From Planococcus versutus (lineage in GTDB: Bacteria; Bacillota; Bacilli; Bacillales_A; Planococcaceae): a DNA stretch of 64,000 nucleotides. Below are positions 1 to 7,928 of the stretch, piece by piece. The number at the start of each line of letters is the position of its first letter. Position 1 is the first letter of the stretch. The position numbers were made by a program, and so were the translations under genes. The stretch lies in contig NZ_CP016540.2 of assembly GCF_001186155.3 (NCBI RefSeq), forward strand, positions 620,001-684,000, read 5' to 3'. The notes beneath the pieces are model-generated. The model did no database searches. It was not told the DNA's origin and saw only the letters and a list, made by a program, of their open reading frames with translations.

Positions 1-1305
1 GTCTTAGCAAAAAGAGCTGTTAGTGCTCATATAAGAACTAAAGGTAGAGTTTTAATATTGACTTACAATATAACTTTAAGAAACTTTATTCGAGATAAAT
101 TGAGTCAAGTTAGAGAAGAGTTTTCTTGGGATATGTTTCATATAGACAATTATCACAATTTCATTGGAACAATGAGTAATGAGTATGGAATCGATTCAAT
201 CGCATACGATGATACGAAATTATTTGATGGTGTAGAGACACAAAAATACCAATCAATCTTTATAGATGAGATTCAAGATTACAATCTTGAATGGCAAACA
301 ATAATTAAAAAATACTTCCTTGCTGAAAACGGAGAATTAGTAGTATTTGGGGATGAAAAACAGAATATTTACGGAAATATATTAGATGAACAGAATACTA
401 GCACAATTGTAGAGGATAAAGAATGGAAAGTATTGAATGAATCATACCGTTTATCTACAGTAATCAATGATTTGTCGATTAACTATTATGAGAAATATCT
501 GAAAAATAGATATTTACGTTTGGAATATACTATGCAGCAAGAACTAAGTTTTAATATTGGAGATATAAGTGAAGTGAATATAAATGGCTCTAAAGATATT
601 TTAAGATACTGTGAATATATTTTAGAGTATATACGAAAGCATAAAATCCCTAACAATGATGTCGTAATTTTAGCACGCCATATTAGCACATTAAGAGATA
701 TCGAAAATATTTTCAGAATTCAATATGGTCTAAGTGTAACTAAGACTTTTGAAAAGCTAGAAACTTATAATCATTTACTTGCAAAGTATGGAGAAGACAG
801 TTGGCAATTTAAGGAGGAGATAAGAAAAGTTCGAAAAAATGAGAAGTTTGCATTTCAAATGAATAGGGGGACTATAAAAATGTCTACTATTCATAGTTTT
901 AAAGGATGGGAGGCTGAAAATGTATTTTTATTCTTAGAAAATCCATTGGGAGAAGAAGAATTAGTAGATGAAGAAATTATTTACACTGGTATTACACGCT
1001 CAAAAAACAGATTAATATTTTTAAATAAGCATGATACAAAATATAAACAATTATTTAGTGAGAATCGTGAAATCGTAAAAGAAATTAATATTACTTTAAA
1101 TTCCCTACCAAATAAAGACTTCTTTGATGAAGAAACAACAAATTTCGATTCTATAAAGGATCTTCATAGTATTGAAATAAATGAATCTGCAAATGAGAAC
1201 TTTATTGAATTTGCTGGAGACTATGAAAGCGAATCAGATTATTGGGAACGTATTGCTGAAGATTCTGATATGACACTAGAAGAATACTTTAATTCGATGG
1301 ATTAA
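1..1305 (+). CDS. UvrD/Rep-type superfamily I helicase, C-terminal part (5' end outside window)
   Basis: The reading frame is open from base 1, so the start lies upstream and only about 434 C-terminal residues are visible. Superfamily I motifs appear in order: ILTYNIT (Ia), FIDEIQDYN (Walker B/II), VVFGDEKQNIYG (III), LNESYRLS (IV), MSTIHSFKGWEAENV (V) and YTGITRSKNRLIFL (VI). These bind and hydrolyse ATP and couple it to movement on DNA. The last 80 or so residues are acidic and not part of the helicase fold. The Walker A region is not in the window. The gene is clearly more AT-rich than the genes at 18-28 kb, which fits an accessory or defence gene rather than the housekeeping PcrA. The exact subfamily (for example a nuclease-helicase fusion) cannot be told without the N-terminus. 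An R element follows 41 nt after the stop. Confidence 0.85.
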   Translation, partial: VLAKRAVSAHIRTKGRVLILTYNITLRNFIRDKLSQVREEFSWDMFHIDNYHNFIGTMSNEYGIDSIAYDDTKLFDGVETQKYQSIFIDEIQDYNLEWQTIIKKYFLAENGELVVFGDEKQNIYGNILDEQNTSTIVEDKEWKVLNESYRLSTVINDLSINYYEKYLKNRYLRLEYTMQQELSFNIGDISEVNINGSKDILRYCEYILEYIRKHKIPNNDVVILARHISTLRDIENIFRIQYGLSVTKTFEKLETYNHLLAKYGEDSWQFKEEIRKVRKNEKFAFQMNRGTIKMSTIHSFKGWEAENVFLFLENPLGEEELVDEEIIYTGITRSKNRLIFLNKHDTKYKQLFSENREIVKEINITLNSLPNKDFFDEETTNFDSIKDLHSIEINESANENFIEFAGDYESESDYWERIAEDSDMTLEEYFNSMD

Positions 1306-1346
1306 TATTTCATGATACTAGATCTTATCAGTTTATAGCTGATTGG

Positions 1347-1515
1347 AAAATCGCGCCCCAGGGAGAGAACCAATTCTAAAAGATTCGGATAATACGCTAT
1401 ACTTTATATCATATACATTACTGCAACCGCTGCGTCTATGTTTAAGGCGTAGCTTTTTCATATTATTCATCTTTATAAATTGTTTGCAAATCATTCCGCT
1501 CGCTGGGACGAAATA
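1347..1515 (+). repeat. R element copy 1 (~165-bp dispersed inverted-repeat element)
   Basis: First copy of the family. The shared layout is: a left terminus close to AATCGCGTCCC(T)AGGAA; a block near ATTCTAAACGATTCTGACAATACA; CAATTTATA; a central hairpin of the type CCACACCTGC...GCGGGTGTGG; a T-run; TATAAATTGT; and a right terminus CCTAGGGAAGCGAATT that is the inverse of the left one. In this copy the hairpin is GCTGCGTCTATG...AAGGCGTAGC, and the right end reads CGCTGGGACGAAAT. It starts 41 nt after the helicase stop codon, so it probably terminates that transcript. Confidence 0.8.
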
Positions 1516-1583
1516 TTTACGAGCGTTTGATAACTTGCTCCTATATAATGGTGAAAAGTCTTTGGATAGGAGTGGACCTTCTT

Positions 1584-2150
1584 ATGGAGATGATTCTTGC
1601 AATATGTATCGGCCTGGCTTTAAGCGCAACAGTTGGGTTCCGGATTTTTACGCCTCTATTTATCACCGGTGTTTTTGAGCGGGCAGACTGGATTACCGTG
1701 TCAGAAGGATTTAGCTGGCTCGGCAGCACCCCTGCGTTGATTGCTTTCGGAGCGGCAATCGTATTTGAAATAGCGGTTAATTATATTCCGGTTGTCGGGT
1801 CAATGATGAAACTTATTGCCACACCGATCGCGGCACTTGCGGGTATCCTGCTAACAGCGTCATTCATCGGAGATATGAATCCGCTGCTAGAATGGAGCAT
1901 CGCCATTATTGGCGGCGGGGGAGTTGCCATGGCATCACATACTACGATGACTGCTGTTAAAGGGGTAAGCGAAACCGCGCTGCTCAGTCCTGCTGTCGCC
2001 ATTGCGGAAGATGTAACTGCAACGACAGTACCGATTGCCATTTTCTTGATTCCGGTGCTGGCCATTGTTTTTGTTGTGCTGATTCCACTGCTGATTTTTG
2101 TTTATTACCCTAAGCGGAAACGGCGGAAGAATAATCAAAATACTGTATAA
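1584..2150 (+). CDS. DUF4126 family membrane protein
   Basis: A 188-residue protein rich in Gly, Ala and Ile with four or five hydrophobic segments and a short basic tail (YYPKRKRRKN). The pattern ICIGLALSATVGFRIFTP near the N-terminus, the central VNYIPVVGSMMKLIATPIAA and the glycine-rich GGGGVAMASHTTMTA are typical of the DUF4126 family, whose function is not established. I start it at the ATG at 1584, which has TAGGAG about 11 nt upstream; the frame stays open upstream, but that part falls next to the R element and looks non-coding. The sequence suggests an integral membrane protein, but no substrate. It lies between two R elements, with the next one starting 28 nt after its stop. Confidence 0.8.
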   Translation: MEMILAICIGLALSATVGFRIFTPLFITGVFERADWITVSEGFSWLGSTPALIAFGAAIVFEIAVNYIPVVGSMMKLIATPIAALAGILLTASFIGDMNPLLEWSIAIIGGGGVAMASHTTMTAVKGVSETALLSPAVAIAEDVTATTVPIAIFLIPVLAIVFVVLIPLLIFVYYPKRKRRKNNQNTV

Positions 2151-2178
2151 ATCTATATGAAGAACTAAATTTCATGGC

Positions 2179-2343
2179 AAAAATGCGTCCCTAGGAAAGA
2201 AAACACTCTAAAACATTCCGACAATACACAGCAATTTATACTCTATAAAATGCCACACCCGCTGCTTCAACATTGCGAGTGTGGTTTTTTTGATTTAATT
2301 CTTCTCTATAAATTGTGTAGGAATTGTACGGTGCGATACGACA
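2179..2343 (+). repeat. R element copy 2
   Basis: Left terminus AAAATGCGTCCCTAGGAAAG, the block CTCTAAAACATTCCGACAATACA, hairpin GCCACACCCGCTGC...GCGAGTGTGG, a run of seven T, then TATAAATTGTGTAGGAATTG. The right terminus is degenerate (CGGTGCGATACGAC). It begins 28 nt after the DUF4126 stop and is followed directly by a 114-bp companion repeat. Confidence 0.8.
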
Positions 2344-2355
2344 ACCAGATAATGC

Positions 2356-2469
2356 AAATGCTTCATTTATGCTAAATAAATCGGTTTGTTGGAGTAGTTT
2401 TAAGGGAAAGTTGGTATATAAGGGAGTTTTTAGCCATAATATGCAGCTCTTAATCAATTTCTGGTAATT
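2356..2469 (+). repeat. 114-bp companion repeat, copy A
   Basis: From AAATGCTTCATTTATGC to GGTAATT this stretch matches 23994-24107 at all but a handful of positions. In both places it begins a few bases after the right end of an R element. No open reading frame or clear hairpin explains it. Confidence 0.85.
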
Positions 2470-2636
2470 AAAAATCGCGACCCTATGTTAAAAAATATTC
2501 TAAAAGATTCTGACAATACACGACAATTTATAATCCATATATTTCCACACTCGATGCATTAACATTTCAGGTGTGGTTTTTCGATTCTATTCATTCGTAT
2601 AAATTGTGATTGAATTGTTTGTAACACAGGGACCAT
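2470..2636 (+). repeat. R element copy 3 (ACACAGGG-type ends)
   Basis: Left end AAAATCGCGACCCTATGTTA, then ATTCTAAAAGATTCTGACAATACACG, hairpin CCACACTCGATG...CAGGTGTGG, T-run, CGTATAAATTGTG, right end TAACACAGGGACC. Unlike copies ending in CCTAGGGA, both ends here carry the CCCTRTGTTA/TAACACAGGG pair, so the termini still complement each other. It ends about 50 nt upstream of the TerD-fusion gene. Confidence 0.8.
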
Positions 2637-2685
2637 TTGGTAAAGGTGGTAAGTAAGAATAAGTAAAACTAAAGGAGAGAGGCAT

Positions 2686-4152
2686 ATGCTCGATACTTCT
2701 GCACAAAAATCAATTGATAATTTAAAGAAGATTCTTACCAATGAAGACATGACCTTTAATGAACAGACAACGAAGCACTTTCTTATTCTTCCCTTCCTCA
2801 CTTCACTCGGATACGACATAACAGATCCGAATGTCTTGAAGCATGAGTTCAAGCCGGCCAACCTACGCGGGAACAACGACAAAGTGGATTATGCGTTGGA
2901 TTTGGGTGACTTCAAAATCATCATTGAGGCCAAGCCTTTAAACACCAATATTAAAAGGCATTACCATCAACTGCAGAAATACTACAATTCCACACCGGAA
3001 GTACAACTGGGAATCATTACAGACGGACGAAATTATCATTTTTTTACAGACTTCTACTATGAAAATCTAATGGATATCGAACCCTTTTACTCCTTAGATG
3101 TTTTAAATCTCACCGATTATGATTTTTACTTCTTGAATTTACTCAGTTACACGAAGATATCAGCAAACAGCATTCGAGAAGCCACTGAGGAAATTATCTT
3201 TCGGGATAAACTGCTCACCTCATTTAAGAAGACACTTGAAGAACTTCCGCCTGAATTCATCAAATTGGTTGTCAAAGACTTTTACCCACATGCTGTTACA
3301 AAGAAAGTGATTGAAAAAGCGACGGTAATTGCCAAGCAGGTAGGAGCGAACAGATTGGATTTGAGCATTATCGACGAGTCCATCATTATGTCTAATGAGC
3401 GAGTAGAACAATTGGATAGCCCAACTACTGTGCCGGCTGAAGAAGTAGCACCTGAAACACCAGCCGATTCGGAAGTGAAAGAAGATAAGCCTGCTAAGAA
3501 GGAACCAGAAGTGTCAGCCCCTCAATCAGAAGAACTAGAGACCACATTAGTGGAAATTGAAACGACACCTCCTCCAACTAAGAGGCCGTCATTACGAAAA
3601 GGTGAGCGTGTCTCCTTAACTATGGATGACCCTCCGCTAACGAAACTCAAAGTCGGACTAGGCTGGGATGTCAGCAGCCAGCAAGGAACAAAGTTCGATC
3701 TTGACGTTCATGTATTCCTTTTGAATGAAAATCAAAAAGTGCCGAAGGAAGAATTTTTTATATTCTACAACAACCCTCAATCGCCAGATGGCAGCACGAA
3801 TTTATTGAAGGATAGTCGTACTGCAGGAAACAATACTGAAACGGTCTTCGTGGAACTGGATAAAGTATCAAGCGAAGTAGAAAAAATTGTGTTTATTGTA
3901 ACTATCTACGATGCTTTAACTCGAGAGCAGAATTTCAGCATGGTGAACAATGCCTTTATCCGGATGACGAATGCAGAAACCGGGGAGGAAATGTTCCAGT
4001 TTGATTTGGCCAATGGTGGTGGTCCGGAGACTTGTCTGATAGTTGGGGAAATCTATCGTTACAACGAAGATTGGAAGTTCACGGCAGTCGGAAACGGTTA
4101 TCAGTCTGATATTCAGCAATTATGCACCAACTTTGGAGTTCAATTAGCATGA
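2686..4152 (+). CDS. Restriction-type PD-(D/E)XK nuclease domain fused to a C-terminal TerD domain
   Basis: 488 residues in two modules. Residues 1-235 resemble the N-terminal nuclease domain of type I restriction HsdR subunits: VDYALDLG (Asp69), IIIEAKPL (Glu81, Lys83) and the following HQLQKYY (Gln95, Gln97) form a complete PD-(D/E)XK-like active site. Residues 240-300 are a Pro/Glu-rich linker. Residues 302-485 are a TerD domain: GLGWDV, FDLDVHVFLL with the paired acidic residues typical of calcium binding, NNPQSPDGS, DSRTAG, EKIVFIVTIYDA and the FTAVGNGYQSDIQQLCTNFGV ending. TerD proteins belong to tellurite/stress-response and phage-related gene sets. Coupling one to a restriction nuclease suggests a stress- or infection-triggered DNA nuclease, which is inference. 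The start ATG has AGGAGAG about 8 nt upstream. No methylase or other ter gene is nearby. A short hairpin terminator follows. Confidence 0.8.
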   Translation: MLDTSAQKSIDNLKKILTNEDMTFNEQTTKHFLILPFLTSLGYDITDPNVLKHEFKPANLRGNNDKVDYALDLGDFKIIIEAKPLNTNIKRHYHQLQKYYNSTPEVQLGIITDGRNYHFFTDFYYENLMDIEPFYSLDVLNLTDYDFYFLNLLSYTKISANSIREATEEIIFRDKLLTSFKKTLEELPPEFIKLVVKDFYPHAVTKKVIEKATVIAKQVGANRLDLSIIDESIIMSNERVEQLDSPTTVPAEEVAPETPADSEVKEDKPAKKEPEVSAPQSEELETTLVEIETTPPPTKRPSLRKGERVSLTMDDPPLTKLKVGLGWDVSSQQGTKFDLDVHVFLLNENQKVPKEEFFIFYNNPQSPDGSTNLLKDSRTAGNNTETVFVELDKVSSEVEKIVFIVTIYDALTREQNFSMVNNAFIRMTNAETGEEMFQFDLANGGGPETCLIVGEIYRYNEDWKFTAVGNGYQSDIQQLCTNFGVQLA

Positions 4153-4160
4153 AAAAACGG

Positions 4161-4187
4161 AGAACAGGGACTTCCCTGTTCTTTTTA
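4161..4187 (+). terminator. Rho-independent terminator of the TerD-fusion gene
   Basis: Inverted repeat GAACAGGGA / TCCCTGTTC followed by a run of T, starting 9 nt after the stop codon. Confidence 0.75.
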
Positions 4188-4204
4188 GTTTCTATTAGTA
4201 AAAT

Positions 4205-4312
4205 GATTACACCTTACCCGTTGCATCTATGTTGAGGATGCAACTTTTACATATTATTCATCTGTATAAATTATTTGCAAATTGTTCCGCTCCTTGGGAC
4301 GAAATATTTTAG
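4205..4312 (+). repeat. R element copy 4, right part only
   Basis: Contains hairpin CCGTTGCATC...GATGCAAC, T-run, TCTGTATAAATT and the right end TCCGCTCCTTGGGACGAAATATTT, which closely matches the right end of copy 1. The left block (TTCTAAACGATT) is missing. Confidence 0.65.
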
Positions 4313-4492
4313 ATGGACAAGCGATTGGAGCAGAATTTGTCATTGGAAGAGCTGCTTTATGGGGTGCTTCAAAACTTACTGGACTCGTCGCACGGAATTG
4401 GGACAATATTTCAAAAGGCATCAAGAATTTCGGATCCAGTATCGCAAACAAAGTCAGAGATGGCTGAAATGCGCTGAAAGGCGTATTTGGCT
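4313..4492 (+). pseudogene. Truncated fragment of a small unknown protein
   Basis: Directly after an R-element end, a frame reads DGQAIGAEFVIGRAALWG, then ASKLTGLVARNWDNISKGIK, then FGSSIANKVRDG, a TGA stop and NALKGVFG before a second stop. The amphipathic Gly/Ala-rich text looks like real coding sequence that lost its beginning to the R element and gained a stop codon. No family is recognised. It sits between the TerD fusion and the next unknown gene, 32 nt before the latter, and may have been a partner gene. Confidence 0.45.
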
Positions 4493-4523
4493 GATAATAA
4501 TATGAGGAGCGTGTAATTGCATC

Positions 4524-5312
4524 ATGGATAAACAAACAGGTGACTATATCTTAAAAAAAGCTAAGAAGTATAAAAAATGGGGCGAAGGAATGCTCGTCAA
4601 TCCATTCTATTGGGTTGAAAATGGTGTACCTTATTATGTCGTCGTCTATCTATCCAGAGGGAAATCCGTTGCTTCCGCATTTTTCAGCACACAAGATGGA
4701 GAAGTGAAAGAAGAAGCATTGCGTGCGCACCCGCCTCTGGCAATATTTTCAGAGCTGAGTACAAATATCTTTAACATTGGTGAAGAACGGGCAGCAATTG
4801 GAACGGGCTATTTCATGGATTTGCTGGCGGTCCCTTTTCTCAGTGACGATGAACAAGCTGCCAAAGGCAGAGAAGTTTTTGCTGATCTTTCTAAATACCA
4901 GCAGGAGTTTATCGCCATCATGAAAGATTTTACTAGTTATTACGACGATGAAGTATTAGTAAGGGAAAAACTCGAACAGACAGATATTGATCATGTGCAA
5001 AAAACGGTGATCACTCTTCAATTGCTGCAATATAAAATTGGTGTAACTGTGCAACAACATGGAGAAGAACTTAAGAAATTCGAAGAGTATCTACAAACAA
5101 GGGAAGAGTGGCAAAAACTCGCAAAAGACAAACGCGCGTTCATAAAAGGCATGCTAAGCAATCTGAAAGAAGCACGTAAAGAACTGGACGCACTCAATGT
5201 CATCGAACAAGAAGATCCTGATACGATGTTCCAGTTAAACTACGATCGCATGTTAGAAGAAAGTAACATCGCCATGGAAAGCCAGAAGAAATATATACGC
5301 TTTCCAAAATGA
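4524..5312 (+). CDS. Hypothetical protein with C-terminal coiled coil
   Basis: 262 residues, no signal peptide and no membrane segment. The N-terminal 90 residues (KKAKKYKKWGEGMLVNPFYW, then YVVVYLSRGKSVASAFF) look like a compact alpha/beta domain. The middle contains GYFMDLLAVPFLSD. Residues 130-260 are highly charged and helical, probably a coiled coil (QQHGEELKKFEEYLQTREEW, NLKEARKELDALN). No catalytic motif is visible and I do not recognise the family. A weak ribosome site (GAGGAGCG) lies about 15 nt before the ATG. It may form one locus with the TerD fusion upstream, although a terminator and an R-element remnant now lie between them. Confidence 0.7.
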   Translation: MDKQTGDYILKKAKKYKKWGEGMLVNPFYWVENGVPYYVVVYLSRGKSVASAFFSTQDGEVKEEALRAHPPLAIFSELSTNIFNIGEERAAIGTGYFMDLLAVPFLSDDEQAAKGREVFADLSKYQQEFIAIMKDFTSYYDDEVLVREKLEQTDIDHVQKTVITLQLLQYKIGVTVQQHGEELKKFEEYLQTREEWQKLAKDKRAFIKGMLSNLKEARKELDALNVIEQEDPDTMFQLNYDRMLEESNIAMESQKKYIRFPK

Positions 5313-5313
5313 G

Positions 5314-5346
5314 GAAAAAGCGCTTGCCATAAGGCAGCGCTTTTTT
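5314..5346 (+). terminator. Rho-independent terminator
   Basis: AAAAAGCGC-T-TGCC pairs with GGCAGCGCTTTTTT immediately after the stop of the preceding gene. Confidence 0.75.
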
Positions 5347-5467
5347 CTAAGATTCTTTTTACTCTCCTTGCTGATCTGTAATAGGCAGCTGTCCTGAGAT
5401 AAAAATGGTGGACGAAACCGGTGAAAACGATGCACCAGGCAGTGGAGGCTATAAAGAACATTAATGG

Positions 5468-5615
5468 TCACTTCCCTGTGTCAAAAACAATTCTAAACGA
5501 TTCTGACAATACACGACAATTTATAATCCATACATTGCCACACCTGCAGCCTCAACACTGCGGGTGTGGTTTTACTGCTTTACTCATCTATATAAATTGT
5601 GTAAGAATTGCGCGG
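5468..5615 (+). repeat. R element copy 5
   Basis: Left end CACTTCCCTGTGTCAAAAAC, then ATTCTAAACGATTCTGACAATACACG, hairpin GCCACACCTGCAG...TGCGGGTGTGG, T-rich tract, TATAAATTGTGTAAGAATTG. The right end is cut short at CGCGGG because copy 6 starts straight after it. Confidence 0.85.
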
Positions 5616-5616
5616 G

Positions 5617-5785
5617 AAAATCGTCTACCAGGCAAAGAAAAAATTCTAAACGATTTTGACAATACACTTCAATTTATACTGTATACATAGCGACAACGTC
5701 TACATTAACACTTCGGCTATGGTTTTTATTTTTATTAATCCGTATAAATTGTTGGGAAATTGTATGGTTCCTAGGGAAGCGAATT
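5617..5785 (+). repeat. R element copy 6 (head-to-tail with copy 5)
   Basis: Left end AAAATCGTCTACCAGGCAAAG, ATTCTAAACGATTTTGACAATACAC, hairpin ACAACGTCTAC...CGGCTATGG, CCGTATAAATTGTTGGG and a perfect right end CCTAGGGAAGCGAATT. It is nearly identical to copy 8 (17959-18128). Its right end abuts the truncated ABC ATPase. Confidence 0.85.
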
Positions 5786-6175
5786 AATGGATGGAAAAGA
5801 ATTTAAGCTGACCGACCATCGAATTGGGTACTTGCCTGAAGAACGCGGAATGTATTCGAAGTTTAAAGTGAAAGATCAATTGGTATATTTTGCGGAGCTG
5901 CGGGGCGCTACTAAAAAAGAAGCTAAGCGTTCCATGAAGAAATGGGCCGAAGAGTTTTGGATTGATATTTATTTGGATCAAAAGCTTGAGACGCTGTCAA
6001 AAGGAAACCAGCAAAAAGTGCAAATTGCACAAGCCTTTATTTGTGAACCGGATATTTTGATCTTGGATGAACCTTTTTCGGGGCTGGACCCTGTCAATTC
6101 GAAAATCTTTCAGGATTCTTTGTTGAATTACATAAGAGAAGACCGAATCATCATCTTTTCTTCCCACCATATTGT
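5786..6175 (+). pseudogene. ABC transporter ATPase, internal fragment
   Basis: The frame from the R-element border reads HRIGYLPEERGMYSKFKV, then LSKGNQQKVQIAQAFICEPD (ABC signature) and ILILDEPFSGLDPVNS (Walker B), ending at IIIFSSHHI (H-loop). The Walker A half is missing at the left and the C-terminal third at the right, so it cannot bind ATP. It resembles ATPases of NatA/YhaQ-type exporters. The left break coincides with R element copy 6, the right break with a damaged ISL3 transposase. The ATG at 5787 is accidental. Confidence 0.8.
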
Positions 6176-6246
6176 GCCGTTCCCAGGAAAGCGAAATTGT
6201 AAGGCGCTTTGCCATAATGCTGATGTTGCCAGCCGTTTTTCCGGCT

Positions 6247-6842
6247 TTATTTGTAGGAATTTAAATCATGGAGACCCATATTATACGTAGGGCCTTTGCG
6301 AATCGCAAAATCATCGATGCCCAAAATCAGCCGGCTGCTGGTTTTAGCCTGTTCCTGGCAGACGGCTTGGACACGTGCACTTTCCATTTTCATCCACTTT
6401 TTGAACACACGTTCCACGGTAGTATACGGTGTGTGCGTCTGCTGGGCCGTATGGGAAACGGTAGCGCCTACCACATGCTTCGGAAGGGAATCTTCAAATT
6501 TCTTTGTATATCTTTTCCCAGGTGCGAAGCACCCATATTTCCAGACGAAGAAACGTCACACCGTCTACACATCAACCGAATCGCCGGAACCAAGAGAAAA
6601 ACGCGGCTGCCAAAAGCAGGCACATGGCGCACTTTCCGTTGATAGGCATATCCTTTCCGGATGACATCTTTTCCGTAGCATTGCGGACATGATTGCAGGT
6701 GATTGGTCGGCTGGACGTGAATCCGAAAGTCTGGGTCTACTTTTTGGACATCCGAAATCAAAAGTTTTTTTATATCGAGAAGAAGATTGGTAAAATGAGA
6801 GTGCGTCTGTATACCTCTTTCGTTGTTAGGTGGTACTTTCAA
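6247..6842 (-). pseudogene. ISL3-family transposase, frameshifted and truncated
   Basis: On the minus strand the N-terminal part (from 6842) has the ISL3 zinc-binding pattern CPQCYGKD...CRRCD. A frame change near 6470 leads into VERVFKKWMKMESA and LGIDDFAIRKGPTYNMGLHD, the start of the ISL3 DDE-type catalytic core. After that the frame ends in unrelated sequence, so the C-terminal half is gone. Bases 6176-6246 between it and the ABC fragment are unassigned. I could not define the terminal inverted repeats. Confidence 0.75.
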
Positions 6843-6930
6843 CTATAGAGGATACAGGTATTTTTTTGGATTATTTTCACGTCAAGAACAGACTTTAGTG
6901 TTGAGCCAGAATTGGACTGAAATATAAATT

Positions 6931-6984
6931 AACAGACTACCTAAGAGGCTTTTCATGACAACTTGTTGTAGTAGTCTGTTTTTT
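6931..6984 (+). terminator. Hairpin with T-run, possible terminator
   Basis: AACAGACTAC and GTAGTCTGTT flank a 30-nt loop region and are followed by TTTT. The orientation would terminate plus-strand transcription coming from the pseudogene region. Confidence 0.5.
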
Positions 6985-7043
6985 GTTTGCTTACGAATAA
7001 AGAGAGATACGTTACTTTGAACTTTGTAGAAAAGGTTTGTAAG

Positions 7044-7928
7044 TCAAAGGTTCTTTAACTTCATGACCATACCATCAAGCTTTCTACCGATTTGTTCTTC
7101 TAGCCAGCGTGATGTTTCAATCAATAAAGTAATATTAAGACTTGTATCTACACCAATTTTTTCAAACATATTGACTAGATCTTCCGTGCACACATTACCA
7201 ACGGCTTCAGGAGCAAATGGACAGCCACCGAGTCCTGCTATAGAAGAATCAAAATTACGTATACCCGCTTCATAACCTGCAAATGCATTTGCGACTCCGA
7301 GCCCTCTTGTATTGTGCAAATGTAATCCGAGAGTGATATCGTCACTGAAATATTTTTTAAAACGTTCCACGGTCTGTTTGATTTGTTTAGGATTAGCCAT
7401 ACCAGTAGTATCAGCCAGCGTGATTTCAGTAGCACCTGCCTGTACAAATTGTTCTGCTACCTGTAATACGCGTTCAAGCGGTACTTCACCGGCAAATGGA
7501 CAACCGAATGCAGTACCGAGGATACCATTAATCGATCTGTTGCTTTGCTTACCCTCCTCAATAACAGTTATCAATTCGGAAACACTTTGATTAACGGTTT
7601 TTTTGGCGTTTTTTAAATTAAACTCATCACTAGTCGATGTCACAATATGTAATGCATCAACTTCTGTGCCAAGTGCTCTTTGCAACCCAGCGTAATTTAG
7701 AACCAGTCCCGCATAACTAACACCCTCTGTTTTAGGTACTAGTTTCATCAGCTCTTCTGCGTTTGCCATCTGTGGGACGACTTTAGGATTTACGAACGAT
7801 ACAGCTTCAATTTTTTTCGCGCCTGCTTCTACCAAGCGGTTAATCATTTCTACTTTTGTCTCTAAAGATATTAGTTTCTTTTCATTTTGCAGTCCATCTC
7901 TGGGTCCGACTTCACAAATATTAATCAT
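7044..7928 (-). CDS. HMG-CoA-lyase-like aldolase (hydroxymethylglutaryl-CoA or citramalyl-CoA lyase)
   Basis: 294 residues of the DRE-TIM metallolyase family, which cleaves 3-hydroxyacyl-CoA thioesters. Visible marks are GPRDGLQNEK (metal and catalytic Arg region), LADTTGMANP, LHLHNTRGLG (metal-binding His pair) and the HMG-CoA lyase signature SIAGLGGCPFAPEAVGN with its active-site Cys. Known family members produce acetyl-CoA plus acetoacetate (HMG-CoA) or acetyl-CoA plus pyruvate ((R)-citramalyl-CoA). The second fits the neighbouring CoA-transferase and LeuC/LeuD genes better, as an inference. GGAGAGGAG precedes the ATG. It overlaps the GntR gene by 8 nt and is transcribed with it, divergently from the hydantoinase-type operon. 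The lack of leucine-degradation genes (acyl-CoA dehydrogenase, MCC carboxylase) argues against an ordinary yngG role. Confidence 0.85.
   Translation of the reverse strand: MINICEVGPRDGLQNEKKLISLETKVEMINRLVEAGAKKIEAVSFVNPKVVPQMANAEELMKLVPKTEGVSYAGLVLNYAGLQRALGTEVDALHIVTSTSDEFNLKNAKKTVNQSVSELITVIEEGKQSNRSINGILGTAFGCPFAGEVPLERVLQVAEQFVQAGATEITLADTTGMANPKQIKQTVERFKKYFSDDITLGLHLHNTRGLGVANAFAGYEAGIRNFDSSIAGLGGCPFAPEAVGNVCTEDLVNMFEKIGVDTSLNITLLIETSRWLEEQIGRKLDGMVMKLKNL

Noticed and set aside
5421..5690. Small ORFs inside R elements (for example MKTMHQAVEAIKNINGHFPV)
   Set aside because: They are not conserved between copies and cross the hairpin; the elements look non-coding.
6268..6692. Plus-strand ORFs opposite the ISL3 remnant
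   Set aside because: They are shadows of the minus-strand transposase, which carries the recognised zinc and DDE motifs.
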